A stretch of DNA of 64,000 bases from contig NZ_WHOA01000009.1 of assembly GCF_013141715.1 (NCBI RefSeq), positions 46,812 to 110,811 of the forward strand. Reading direction: 5' to 3'. Origin of the DNA: Paenibacillus phytorum. Its GTDB lineage: Bacteria; Bacillota; Bacilli; Paenibacillales; NBRC-103111. Positions 1-7,263 of the stretch are shown in pieces. The notes under the pieces were generated by a model. That model searched no databases. It saw only the letters and a list, made by a program, of their open reading frames with translations, and was not told where the DNA came from. The stretch's first letter is position 1; the number at the start of each line of letters is the position of its first letter. The position numbers were made by a program, and so were the translations under genes.

Positions 1-1
1 A

Positions 2-357
2 TCATCTTCTGTATTGCCACGGTAAACCCAAAAAGAATAATCCTTTAACCTTTGAAACCCCTCTGCTGTGAATCGGCTTCCCTTTTTCATTTAAAATGCC
101 AGGAATCTGGATCCAACTATAATCCGAATGGAAACCCGTTGCCCATACCACATTTTCAACTTCCACGTTACTTCCGTCTTCAAACGATATTAATTTATGA
201 TGAGTTCCATTGGTTCTCGGTTTGATTGTTACTTTTCCTTCTCTGATTAAGGCCATAAGTTCAAGACCAAAAATCGGGTCACCCTGCTTACTAATAAATT
301 GACCGAGTTTACTATGGATATCAGCACTCAACAGACCCAGCTTATCAAACCACGAAG
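2..357 (-). pseudogene. 5'-truncated flavin monooxygenase (CzcO/FMO-like) remnant, runs off left edge
   Basis: This is the C-terminal part of a group-B flavin monooxygenase or CzcO-like NAD(P)/FAD oxidoreductase. The family motif ATGF is present (VVWATGFHSDY), followed by a typical C-terminal GLFFLGLPWQ stretch that leaves the window. Upstream the frame is open only back to the TGA that ends cadA (386-388) and on the way crosses the cadA terminator. The only start-like codon is a TTG at 331 without a convincing ribosome-binding site. The N-terminal half with the GxGxxG FAD- and NADPH-binding folds is missing. Family-like sequence begins around FDKLGLL, so the gene was probably cut when cadA and its terminator were placed next to it. 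Family assignment is fairly sure; inactivity is inferred. Confidence 0.7.
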
Positions 358-358
358 G

Positions 359-383
359 AAAAAACGAAGGAGGCTCTCCTTCG
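359..383 (-). terminator. Rho-independent terminator of cadA
   Basis: Minus-strand hairpin with the 8-bp stem CGAAGGAG/CTCCTTCG, a 3-nt loop and six T residues directly after it. It begins a few bases after the cadA stop codon. Confidence 0.9.
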
Positions 384-385
384 TT

Positions 386-2836
386 TCACCCATTAACTTT
401 CACTAATCTCATACTATTCATAATTACAATTAATGCTGCACCTGTATCACTAATCACAGCAATCCATAGGGTAAGTAAATCAGGGAAAATCAACATCAAA
501 GCAAGAGCTTTGACGATAAGCGAAAACCAAATGTTTTGTTTGATTATTCGTATTGCCTTTCGACTCAATTTAACAGTATGGGGTAGTTTTTCTAGATTGT
601 CAGCCATCAACACGATGTCTGAGGTTTCCATTGCCGTGTCAGTTCCGGCCCCACCCATTGCAATACCTATATTGGCAGTTGCAAGCGCAGGAGCATCATT
701 GATACCATCTCCAACCATCGCTACAATGTTTCCTTCTTCTTGAAGTTGTTTAATGGCTTTCACTTTATCTTCGGGTAACAGCTCTGCAAAATATCGGTTT
801 ACCCCGGTTGCAGAAGCAACTTTTTTAGCGGTACATTCATTGTCGCCTGTTAACATCACTACTTGGTTGACGCCAACTGCTTGAAGTCCTTTAAGAGCTT
901 TTACGGAAGTAGCACGAATAGCATCCGCAACGGCAATAACACCGTATATCTTCTCTTTTGATCCAATAATAACGATTGTATTTCCTTCTTGTTGAAGGGA
1001 TAAGATTCGTGATTCTAGTTCTCCTAGAGAAGTGTTTAGTTCCTTGAACAATTTAAGGTTTCCTGCAAAGTATTCATTATCTCCTATAATCGCGCCAACA
1101 CCTTTACCTACGATGTTTCTGAACTTATCTCCTAGAAGGGTTGAGACGCCTTTATCTTTGGCGTACTGGGCTACTGCTTTTGCAATGGGGTGTGTAGAAT
1201 ATTCTTCTAATGTTCGGGCAATACGCAGCAACTCAACTTCACTCAATCCCGTCAATACAACTTGAGATACCTTTGGTTTTCCCTCCGTTAAAGTACCCGT
1301 TTTATCAAAAGCAATCGCTGAAATCCTTCCCGCTATTTCTAAAAAGGCTCCACCCTTGATAAGTACCCCGTTCTTGGCTGCATTTCCTATTGCTGAAACA
1401 ATTGCCACTGGAGTTGAAATAACCAATGCACAAGGACACGCTACGACCAATAACTCTAATCCTTTATAAAACCACTCTCCCCAGGTTCCAATACCCATAA
1501 GTGGGGGAAGAACCATCACAACGAGTGCAAGAATAAATACAATTGGCGTATAGATACGAGCAAATTTATCTACAAAAGCTTCCGTAGGAGCCTTTTGTTC
1601 TTGCGCTTCTTCGACAAGGTGAATGATTTTGGAAATGGTTGTATCTTCAACCAGCTTGGTTACTTTAATCTCCAAGGAACCGTGTTCGTTAATTGTACCT
1701 GCGTATACACCATCACCAACTTGCTTATCAACAGGAATGGATTCTCCTGTAATTGGCGCTTGATTTACACTCGATTCTCCACCAATGACTAAACCGTCTA
1801 ACGGGATTTTATCACCTGGTTTAACAACAATGACATCCCCAACTGAAATCTCTTCCACGGGCTTTCTAATAAGCTCCTGACCGTTCTTCACGAATGCTTC
1901 GGGAGGCGCTAGGTCAATTAAGCTTCGTATCGAATTTCGAGTCTTTTCAATGGACTTCGTTTGAAGAACATTTCCTAGTGCAAACAACCAAACTACCGTA
2001 GCACCTTCTAACCACTCACCAATTGCCGCGGCACCAAGCACAGCTGCAGTCATTAATACATTCATATCCAATGAACGGCTTTTCACAGCATAATAGGCGC
2101 TTCTAGCTGGTTTATAGCCACCTATTATAATCGATACTGCGTAAAGTAGAGTTGTAAAGCTTGGTGATACATTCGCGAACGAGCCAAGAAATCCAAAAAG
2201 AAGTAGGGCTCCAGAAAAAATTATCAGGTTTGTACCTGAATTGTCTTTTTTGACCTGATCACTTTTCCTTTTGCTTGAAACTAGCGTAGCTTTATAACCG
2301 GATTTGGATATTTCTTTGATGATTTCTTCGACTGAACTGTCGTGTTCAGCTGTCATTTTCCCAGTTGAGAAATTGACACTTACACTTTTGACTGAGGGGA
2401 GGGTTTTCATATGTTTTTCTATTGTTAAAGCGCAGGAACTGCAATCCATTCCTTCTATGTTATAGATTCTCCCACTGCCCTTCTTCTGAACAGCCTCAAT
2501 GGTGTGCCCCAGTTTTTTTATTGTATCAGGTATTTGATCAAGGACTTTTTCATCCTCATAAACGACTTGCATTTTGCCTGTGTTATAGTTGACTTGAACT
2601 CCGTTGATCCCTTTGATACCCTTGACTGCTTTTTCCACGGTTAATGCACAGGAAGGGCAATCCATACCGCCGATTAGAAAATCTGATTTTTGACCAGATT
2701 GGTCTTCTGTGTTTTGTACATGTGGAATTTCTGATACTTTGCAACAATCATCCTCACAACCGGCATTTGTATTTGAAGTGGTACTTATATCCAGTAAGGT
2801 TAGGCTTTTTTTGAATTTCGGTTCTTTGTCGGACAT
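386..2836 (-). CDS. cadA: Cadmium/zinc/lead-translocating P1B-type ATPase
   Basis: Heavy-metal efflux ATPase of the cytoplasmic membrane, 816 aa. The N-terminus has a cysteine cluster (CEDDCC, about residue 27) and two heavy-metal-associated domains with GMDCPSCA (about 55) and GMDCSSCA (about 128). The membrane core follows, with TGES in the actuator loop, the transport-site CPC motif in VACPCAL (about 467), the phosphorylation motif DKTGT (about 511), an HP signature (STHPIA) and GDGINDAP near 710. CPC with two CxxC domains fits the Cd2+/Zn2+/Pb2+ class; exact specificity is not provable from sequence. It lies 15 bp downstream of the ArsR-family sensor and is very likely co-transcribed from the operator-controlled promoter at about 3230-3254. 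A terminator follows immediately. Confidence 0.95.
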   Translation of the reverse strand: MSDKEPKFKKSLTLLDISTTSNTNAGCEDDCCKVSEIPHVQNTEDQSGQKSDFLIGGMDCPSCALTVEKAVKGIKGINGVQVNYNTGKMQVVYEDEKVLDQIPDTIKKLGHTIEAVQKKGSGRIYNIEGMDCSSCALTIEKHMKTLPSVKSVSVNFSTGKMTAEHDSSVEEIIKEISKSGYKATLVSSKRKSDQVKKDNSGTNLIIFSGALLLFGFLGSFANVSPSFTTLLYAVSIIIGGYKPARSAYYAVKSRSLDMNVLMTAAVLGAAAIGEWLEGATVVWLFALGNVLQTKSIEKTRNSIRSLIDLAPPEAFVKNGQELIRKPVEEISVGDVIVVKPGDKIPLDGLVIGGESSVNQAPITGESIPVDKQVGDGVYAGTINEHGSLEIKVTKLVEDTTISKIIHLVEEAQEQKAPTEAFVDKFARIYTPIVFILALVVMVLPPLMGIGTWGEWFYKGLELLVVACPCALVISTPVAIVSAIGNAAKNGVLIKGGAFLEIAGRISAIAFDKTGTLTEGKPKVSQVVLTGLSEVELLRIARTLEEYSTHPIAKAVAQYAKDKGVSTLLGDKFRNIVGKGVGAIIGDNEYFAGNLKLFKELNTSLGELESRILSLQQEGNTIVIIGSKEKIYGVIAVADAIRATSVKALKGLQAVGVNQVVMLTGDNECTAKKVASATGVNRYFAELLPEDKVKAIKQLQEEGNIVAMVGDGINDAPALATANIGIAMGGAGTDTAMETSDIVLMADNLEKLPHTVKLSRKAIRIIKQNIWFSLIVKALALMLIFPDLLTLWIAVISDTGAALIVIMNSMRLVKVNG

Positions 2837-2851
2837 CTCAATCCCCCCGTT

Positions 2852-3181
2852 TTAGTAAAGTCCCGTATCACACTTGGTAACACCATCGTGTACTAGGGAT
2901 AGTACAGTATCGAACATATGTAACATATCCTTAATCTTCTCATTGCTTAAACTGTAATACACATATTTCCCCTCTTGCCTTCCAACAATAATCCCGCAGC
3001 CCTTCAAACAAGCGAGGTGCTGGGAAATGTTCGATTGATTCCCTTGAATTTCGTCAACGATTTGAGATACAGGCTTTTCTTTATCTTTAATACATTCCAG
3101 TATTTGAAGCCGCGTCTTATCACTAAAGCCGCGAATGAATTTGGCTTTAACATCTAATTGCTCTAATGGATCTTGATTCAT
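2852..3181 (-). CDS. ArsR/SmtB-family metal sensor (CmtR/CadC-like)
   Basis: Winged-helix repressor of 109 aa that should derepress cadA on metal binding. I place the start at the ATG at 3181 (MNQDPLEQ) because GGAGG lies 7 nt upstream; an upstream in-frame start lacks this. The recognition region reads SNISQHLACLKGCG, giving two cysteines four residues apart in the DNA-reading helix. A further cysteine sits in the C-terminal tail (TKCDTGLY). This Cys-x3-Cys plus tail-Cys pattern is that of the mycobacterial Cd/Pb sensor CmtR rather than of classical CadC, which uses an N-terminal Cys pair. The gene precedes cadA by 15 bp, and its own promoter overlaps a perfect palindrome, so autoregulation is expected. 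Confidence 0.88.
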   Translation of the reverse strand: MNQDPLEQLDVKAKFIRGFSDKTRLQILECIKDKEKPVSQIVDEIQGNQSNISQHLACLKGCGIIVGRQEGKYVYYSLSNEKIKDMLHMFDTVLSLVHDGVTKCDTGLY

Positions 3182-3211
3182 TGAGACTACCTCCAAACAA
3201 ATTAACATTCA

Positions 3212-3254
3212 CTAATATGATTATCATATTAGCGTACTCTAATATATGTGTCAA
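3212..3254 (-). promoter_or_regulatory. Promoter and ArsR-type operator of the sensor-cadA operon
   Basis: A perfect 9-bp inverted repeat (CTAATATGA-TTA-TCATATTAG, 3212-3232) lies about 30 bp before the sensor start. On the minus strand TTGACA (3254-3249) is followed after 17 bp by TAATAT (3231-3226), so the palindrome covers the -10 box, the usual layout for ArsR repression. Confidence 0.8.
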
Positions 3255-3356
3255 ATTAGAACCCCATCATATTTAGATGGGGCTTTGATTAAACAGGCAT
3301 TGGGGTTTTTGTTGGATTTAACGTTAATAAAGTTGTAATACTTTGTTCAAACCGTA

Positions 3357-3411
3357 TTCACATATTATGTGAAAAAAATCACATGCATGGCGTAAGATAG
3401 AAATATATAAC
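3357..3411 (+). promoter_or_regulatory. FNR-type promoter of the cytochrome bd operon
   Basis: TGTGA-N6-TCACA (3368-3383) matches the FNR/CRP-family consensus in both half-sites. A -10-like TATATA lies at 3404-3409, predicting a start near 3416-3417, so the box centre (3375.5) sits at about -41.5, the class-II activator position. The left half-site overlaps a second palindrome, TTCACATA-T-TATGTGAA (3357-3373), which may be a separate site for a redox repressor. Oxygen-limited induction of cyd is inferred; no fnr gene is in the window. Confidence 0.7.
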
Positions 3412-3442
3412 AAATCAAATTGAAATCAGAAGGTGATGCCCC

Positions 3443-3538
3443 TTGAACCAATCTCGAAAACATGAAAAACGATTGATGTACCTGATGTTCATTGTTGCTT
3501 TTGTCATGTTACTCTCTTTTATCCGCAAGTTTTTTTGA
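3443..3538 (+). CDS. Small 31-aa single-span membrane protein ahead of cydA
   Basis: A short ORF starts at a TTG with AAGGTGAT about 6 nt upstream. Its first 10 residues are basic and hydrophilic (NQSRKHEKR). They are followed by one hydrophobic helix (about residues 11-27, LMYLMFIVAFVMLLSFI) and the basic end RKFF. It lies between the FNR-type promoter and cydA, 32 bp before the cydA start, and has the size of known bd-oxidase accessory peptides. I do not recognise it as a named family; it is distinct from CydS, which sits at the end of the operon. That it is translated rests only on the RBS and composition. Confidence 0.5.
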   Translation: MNQSRKHEKRLMYLMFIVAFVMLLSFIRKFF

Positions 3539-3570
3539 ACCTATGAAAGCTACAAAGGAGATGAGTCCAT

Positions 3571-4920
3571 ATGCCTATCTACGATTCCGTATTTTACAGC
3601 CGCCTGCTCACTGAGACCACACTGGCATTTCATATCATTTTCGCTACCATCGGTGTTGGCGTTCCGGTCATGATCATGTTGGCTGAGTTAGCCAGCATTA
3701 AACGTAAAGATCCCTATTATGCGTTGCTCGCACGAAGATGGGCTCGGGGTTTCGTTATCACTGTTGCCATTGGAGTGGTTACTGGTACTGCTATCGGGCT
3801 TCAACTCAGCCTATTGTGGCCGAAGTTCATGGAGATTGCCGGGCAAGCCATTGCGCTTCCGTTATTTCTAGAAACATTCGCCTTTTTCATCGAGGCTATC
3901 TTCTTAGGCATTTATTTATATACATGGGAACGATTAAAACCTAAGCATCATCTGTTACTACTCGTGCCTGTTGTCATTGGCTCCTCTGCTTCAGCTTTTT
4001 TTATTACGACTGTGAATGCATTCATGAATACGCCGCAAGGCTTCACTCTAAAAGATGGCTTGATTACAAATGTACAGCCGATTCTAGCTATGTTTAATCC
4101 ATCAATGCCTACCAAAGTGGCACATGTACTCTCATCTGCCTACATGACCAGCGCATTCATCTTGGCTGCTATAGCTGCCTACTCCCTTCTCAGGAAAAAG
4201 GGGGACACTTTATACGCCAAGAAAGCTTTAAAATTGACCGTTACTGCTGGGCTCGTGTTCGCCATAACTACGGCAATGATCGGTGATCTATCAGCCAAAT
4301 TTCTAGCTCATACTCAGCCTGAAAAACTTGCTGCAGCCGAGTGGCATTTCGAAACAACAAAGAATGCACCACTCGTTCTTGGCGGTATTTTGACTGAAAA
4401 TAATGAGGTTAAATATGCATTGAAAATTCCTTATGCACTAAGTATCTTGGCAGGTGGAACTCCAGGAACTGAGGTAAAAGGGCTGAATGATATTCCTAAA
4501 GATCTTCGTCCTCCTTTATACGTGCATTATTTCTTTGACGCCATGGTTGCTATAGGTATGTTTGTGATTGTCGTTGCCATTTGTCATATGTGGTACGCAC
4601 GCAAAAAATCCCGTAAACCTTATCCGAGATGGCTTCTAGCGATTATCGTTGTGTGTGGTCCGCTTTCCATGCTAGGCATTCAATGCGGATGGTTTTACGC
4701 GGAGGTTGGTCGCCAACCATGGATTCTGCGTGGATATATGAAGGTAGCGGATGCCGCTACAACTTCACAAGACGTGGACACCATGTTACTGCTGTTCTGT
4801 TTACTTTATATCGTTTTAGCACTGACGGCGGTAAAAGTATTATCCAAACTTTTCAGAAAAAACGATGTTGCAGATGAACTGATTGCACTTGGTATTTTCG
4901 GGGGGAGGACCAAAGAATGA
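3571..4920 (+). CDS. cydA: Cytochrome bd-type quinol oxidase subunit I
   Basis: Membrane subunit (449 aa) that binds the haems and oxidises quinol while reducing oxygen to water. A strong RBS (AAAGGAG) precedes the ATG. The N-terminal LAFHIIF carries the first haem-ligand histidine. A second conserved histidine lies at HVLSSAYMT (about 188), and the signature GWFYAEVGRQPW is at about 373-384. The Q-loop is short, as in the Firmicute CydA/YthA branch. The stop overlaps the cydB start by four bases (ATGA), indicating translational coupling. Confidence 0.95.
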   Translation: MPIYDSVFYSRLLTETTLAFHIIFATIGVGVPVMIMLAELASIKRKDPYYALLARRWARGFVITVAIGVVTGTAIGLQLSLLWPKFMEIAGQAIALPLFLETFAFFIEAIFLGIYLYTWERLKPKHHLLLLVPVVIGSSASAFFITTVNAFMNTPQGFTLKDGLITNVQPILAMFNPSMPTKVAHVLSSAYMTSAFILAAIAAYSLLRKKGDTLYAKKALKLTVTAGLVFAITTAMIGDLSAKFLAHTQPEKLAAAEWHFETTKNAPLVLGGILTENNEVKYALKIPYALSILAGGTPGTEVKGLNDIPKDLRPPLYVHYFFDAMVAIGMFVIVVAICHMWYARKKSRKPYPRWLLAIIVVCGPLSMLGIQCGWFYAEVGRQPWILRGYMKVADAATTSQDVDTMLLLFCLLYIVLALTAVKVLSKLFRKNDVADELIALGIFGGRTKE

Positions 4921-5945
4921 GTCTAGAACTTGTTGGAATAACTGTTTTGTGGATCTTTTTATACGGATATTTAATAGTGGCGTCCATTGACTTTGGTGCG
5001 GGTTTCTTCAGCTACTATTCGGTTATTACGATGAAAAAGCATATCATTCATAAGATCATTGAAAGATATCTGTCTCCTGTCTGGGAAGTTACCAATGTAT
5101 TCTTAGTTTTCTTCTACATCGGTATGGTTGGATTCTTCCCTGAAACAGCACGTTATTACGGTACTGCGTTACTCGTGCCAGGTAGTGTAGCTATCATATT
5201 GCTAGCCATAAGAGGAGCCTACTACGCTTTCAGCAACTATGGTTCCAAAGATAACAAATGGTACATGCTGCTCTATGGAGCAACTGGCTTGCTCATCCCT
5301 GCAACCCTTTCTACAGTGCTTACCATTTCTGAGGGTGGAATCATCGTTGAACAGAACGGCATGATTTTTCTTGATTGGAGTAAGTTACTTGGGAGTCCTT
5401 ATACGTGGTCGGTCATATTGTTATCGCTAGTCAGCGTCCTCTATATTTCGTCCATGTTCCTTTCCTTCTATGCCTATAGAGCAAAAGACTACCCCGCTTT
5501 TGGAATTTTACGAGGCTATGCTCTTTTCTGGAGCGGACCTACTATTCTTGCAAGTCTGCTTGTTTTTTTCGCTATAAACCAACAAAACCCAGAACATTTC
5601 CGCAACATGCTTAACCTTGGATGGATGTTCGGAGCATCATTTATCTGTTTTTTAGTTGCCGTCTACTTGCTTTGGAAACGAATCAAGCTAGGTCTATCCT
5701 TCATATTGGTACTTTTGCAATTTGCTTTTGCTTTCTTTGGTTATGGTAAGGCCCATTTACCTTATATTTTATTTCCATACATCTCCATTCACGAAAACTT
5801 TACGAATCAAGCAATGGGAACTGCGCTAGTCATCGCCTTTATTGCAGGGCTTGTTATTCTAATCCCATCTCTGTTTCTGCTTATGCGTCTATTTCTTTTT
5901 GATGCTGATTATGTACAAGGTAAATTTATAAAGAAGGGTGATTAA
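4917..5945 (+). CDS. cydB: Cytochrome bd-type quinol oxidase subunit II
   Basis: Second membrane subunit of the bd oxidase, 342 aa, mostly hydrophobic with about eight to nine predicted helices. The N-terminus has the family-typical SIDFGAG following the first helix. It overlaps cydA by four bases and is followed five bases later by cydS. No cydC/cydD assembly transporter is encoded in the window, so those must lie elsewhere if present. Confidence 0.93.
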   Translation: MSLELVGITVLWIFLYGYLIVASIDFGAGFFSYYSVITMKKHIIHKIIERYLSPVWEVTNVFLVFFYIGMVGFFPETARYYGTALLVPGSVAIILLAIRGAYYAFSNYGSKDNKWYMLLYGATGLLIPATLSTVLTISEGGIIVEQNGMIFLDWSKLLGSPYTWSVILLSLVSVLYISSMFLSFYAYRAKDYPAFGILRGYALFWSGPTILASLLVFFAINQQNPEHFRNMLNLGWMFGASFICFLVAVYLLWKRIKLGLSFILVLLQFAFAFFGYGKAHLPYILFPYISIHENFTNQAMGTALVIAFIAGLVILIPSLFLLMRLFLFDADYVQGKFIKKGD

Positions 5946-5949
5946 ACCT

Positions 5950-6051
5950 ATGGAAAACTTATTAATCCAATATGCTCCACCGATATTTGTTCTATTTTCA
6001 CTTGTTTTTATGATTCTGTGGGTACCAAGAGCAGCCGACGTGACAGAATAA
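5950..6051 (+). CDS. cydS: Cytochrome bd small subunit CydS
   Basis: A 33-aa single-span membrane peptide immediately after cydB, with its ribosome-binding site (AAGGGTGA) overlapping the cydB end. It begins MENLLIQYAPPIFV and ends with an acidic tail after WVPRAADVTE. Length, the YAP motif near residue 8, one helix and the charged tail match CydS, the small subunit established structurally in the Geobacillus bd oxidase. The strong terminator follows 15 bp later. Confidence 0.85.
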   Translation: MENLLIQYAPPIFVLFSLVFMILWVPRAADVTE

Positions 6052-6065
6052 TCAGTAAGGCAAAG

Positions 6066-6093
6066 AAGTCGACTATCAGCTAGTCGACTTTTT
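6066..6093 (+). terminator. Terminator of the cyd operon
   Basis: A perfect 10-bp stem (AAGTCGACTA/TAGTCGACTT) with a 5-nt loop is followed by a T-run. It lies between cydS and the convergent binding-protein gene, so it may also help end the latter's transcript. Confidence 0.88.
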
Positions 6094-6095
6094 AC

Positions 6096-6905
6096 TTATG
6101 ATTCATGTTCGATATCATGTTCCATATCGTCTTTGAGCTTTTTCGGCATTTTTTCTGGTTTACTTCCGAACCACTTCGTATAGAGAGCTTCATAAGTTCC
6201 ATCTTTGGAGACTGCTAGTATAGCCTTATTGATCCTTCCCATGTACATGTTTCGCTTTTTAGCAACGATAGCGTAGCTATCTTTGTTGAATACTTCTCCT
6301 ACTTTTTTAGCTTTTCCATCTGCTGAGTTTTGCACATAATCTTGAATACTGTGCTCTTCAAAAATAACGGCATCGACGGATTTATTTTTCAAATCATCGT
6401 AAGCATCGGAGATATTCGCATAGCTCCTTATTTTGATCCCTTGAATTTCACTCGCAAAATGATAAGCAGTCGATCCGTTTCTTGTAGCCACTATTTTCTG
6501 GGCCAAATCATCTGTACCTTTGATCGCCTCGTTATCTGATGCGGTGAGTATCGCTTCTCCCGATTGAAAATAAGGATCTGAGTAGTCTAATTTGTTCTTG
6601 CGTGCATTCGTGATGGTCATTCCGGCAATTGCCAGATCCACATCGCCAGATTTTACACTTTTGTTCAACTCACCGTATTCCATGGGTACCCATTCATATT
6701 TTAATTTCGCCTTTTTAGCAATGGCTTGCCATAATTCCACTTCGAAGCCTTTCTTCTCTTCCCCTTCTGTGTACGTGAAGGGACGGGAGTTTTTCTCCAT
6801 ACCAACTTTGAGCGATTTATCTTTCGCGCATCCTGTGGAAGCCAGTGCTACCAAAAGAACGACCAACAGAGAGATCCCCTGCTTGCTTCGAACTCTTAAA
6901 TTCAT
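6096..6905 (-). CDS. Amino-acid-type ABC transporter substrate-binding lipoprotein
   Basis: Family-3 solute-binding protein (269 aa) with a lipoprotein signal peptide; the lipobox LASTGC gives Cys at about residue 26. The mature protein has the features of polar amino acid or cystine binders: SRPFTYTEGEEKKGFEVELW near the start, the IAGMTIT region, TARNGS-like phosphate-type loop and a C-terminal YEALYTKWFG. No permease or ATPase gene is adjacent, so it is an orphan that may serve a transporter elsewhere or act as a sensor. The RBS GGAGGG lies about 10 nt before the ATG. Ligand unknown. Confidence 0.85.
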   Translation of the reverse strand: MNLRVRSKQGISLLVVLLVALASTGCAKDKSLKVGMEKNSRPFTYTEGEEKKGFEVELWQAIAKKAKLKYEWVPMEYGELNKSVKSGDVDLAIAGMTITNARKNKLDYSDPYFQSGEAILTASDNEAIKGTDDLAQKIVATRNGSTAYHFASEIQGIKIRSYANISDAYDDLKNKSVDAVIFEEHSIQDYVQNSADGKAKKVGEVFNKDSYAIVAKKRNMYMGRINKAILAVSKDGTYEALYTKWFGSKPEKMPKKLKDDMEHDIEHES

Positions 6906-7011
6906 TGTTTTTATGCCCTCCTTATCAGGTAAACAACGGTATTATTTGTAAATTGTTAAACGGTTATGCAGACTCGATTGCATATATTGTACAAGTTGTC
7001 ATTCAGGGACA

Positions 7012-7047
7012 TTAAAAAGACCAATCCGCAAAATATGGATTGGTCTT
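7012..7047 (-). terminator. Terminator of the MCO-ZIP-tatA operon
   Basis: Minus-strand stem AAGACCAATCC/GGATTGGTCTT with a short A/T-rich loop and a T-run, 5 bp downstream of the tatA stop. Confidence 0.88.
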
Positions 7048-7051
7048 CTAT

Positions 7052-7231
7052 TCATTCTACTTTCTGCTTCTCTTTGGTATCTTCTTCTAACAATCCCTTC
7101 GTGCCTTGTCTAAACTCCTTAATCGTTGTACCGAATGCGCGGCCTAACTGCGGAAGCTTCGAAGGTCCAAATAAAAGTAACGCAACTGCAAAGATGATGA
7201 CAAAGCCTGATACGCCAATGCCTGATAGCAT
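7052..7231 (-). CDS. tatA: Sec-independent (twin-arginine) translocase subunit TatA
   Basis: 59-aa TatA/E protein with a short N-terminal membrane helix (GFVIIFAVALLLFG), the hinge FGPSKLPQLGRAFG, an amphipathic helix and a charged tail. I chose the ATG at 7231, six bases after an AGGTG ribosome-binding sequence, instead of the GTG nine bases upstream. It is the last gene of an operon whose first product, the multicopper oxidase, carries a twin-arginine signal, so it probably supplies dedicated export capacity. No tatC is nearby. Confidence 0.93.
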   Translation of the reverse strand: MLSGIGVSGFVIIFAVALLLFGPSKLPQLGRAFGTTIKEFRQGTKGLLEEDTKEKQKVE

Positions 7232-7263
7232 GATGTGCACCTACCCCATATATGGTTTCTGAA

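Noticed and set aside
3196..3208. Longer N-terminus for the ArsR-family sensor
   Set aside because: The upstream in-frame start has no ribosome-binding site, while the ATG at 3181 has GGAGG at proper spacing.
3261..3283. Terminator hairpin ACCCCATC/GATGGGG
   Set aside because: It lies between two divergent promoters with no upstream gene to end and has no good T-run on either strand; kept only as a hairpin.
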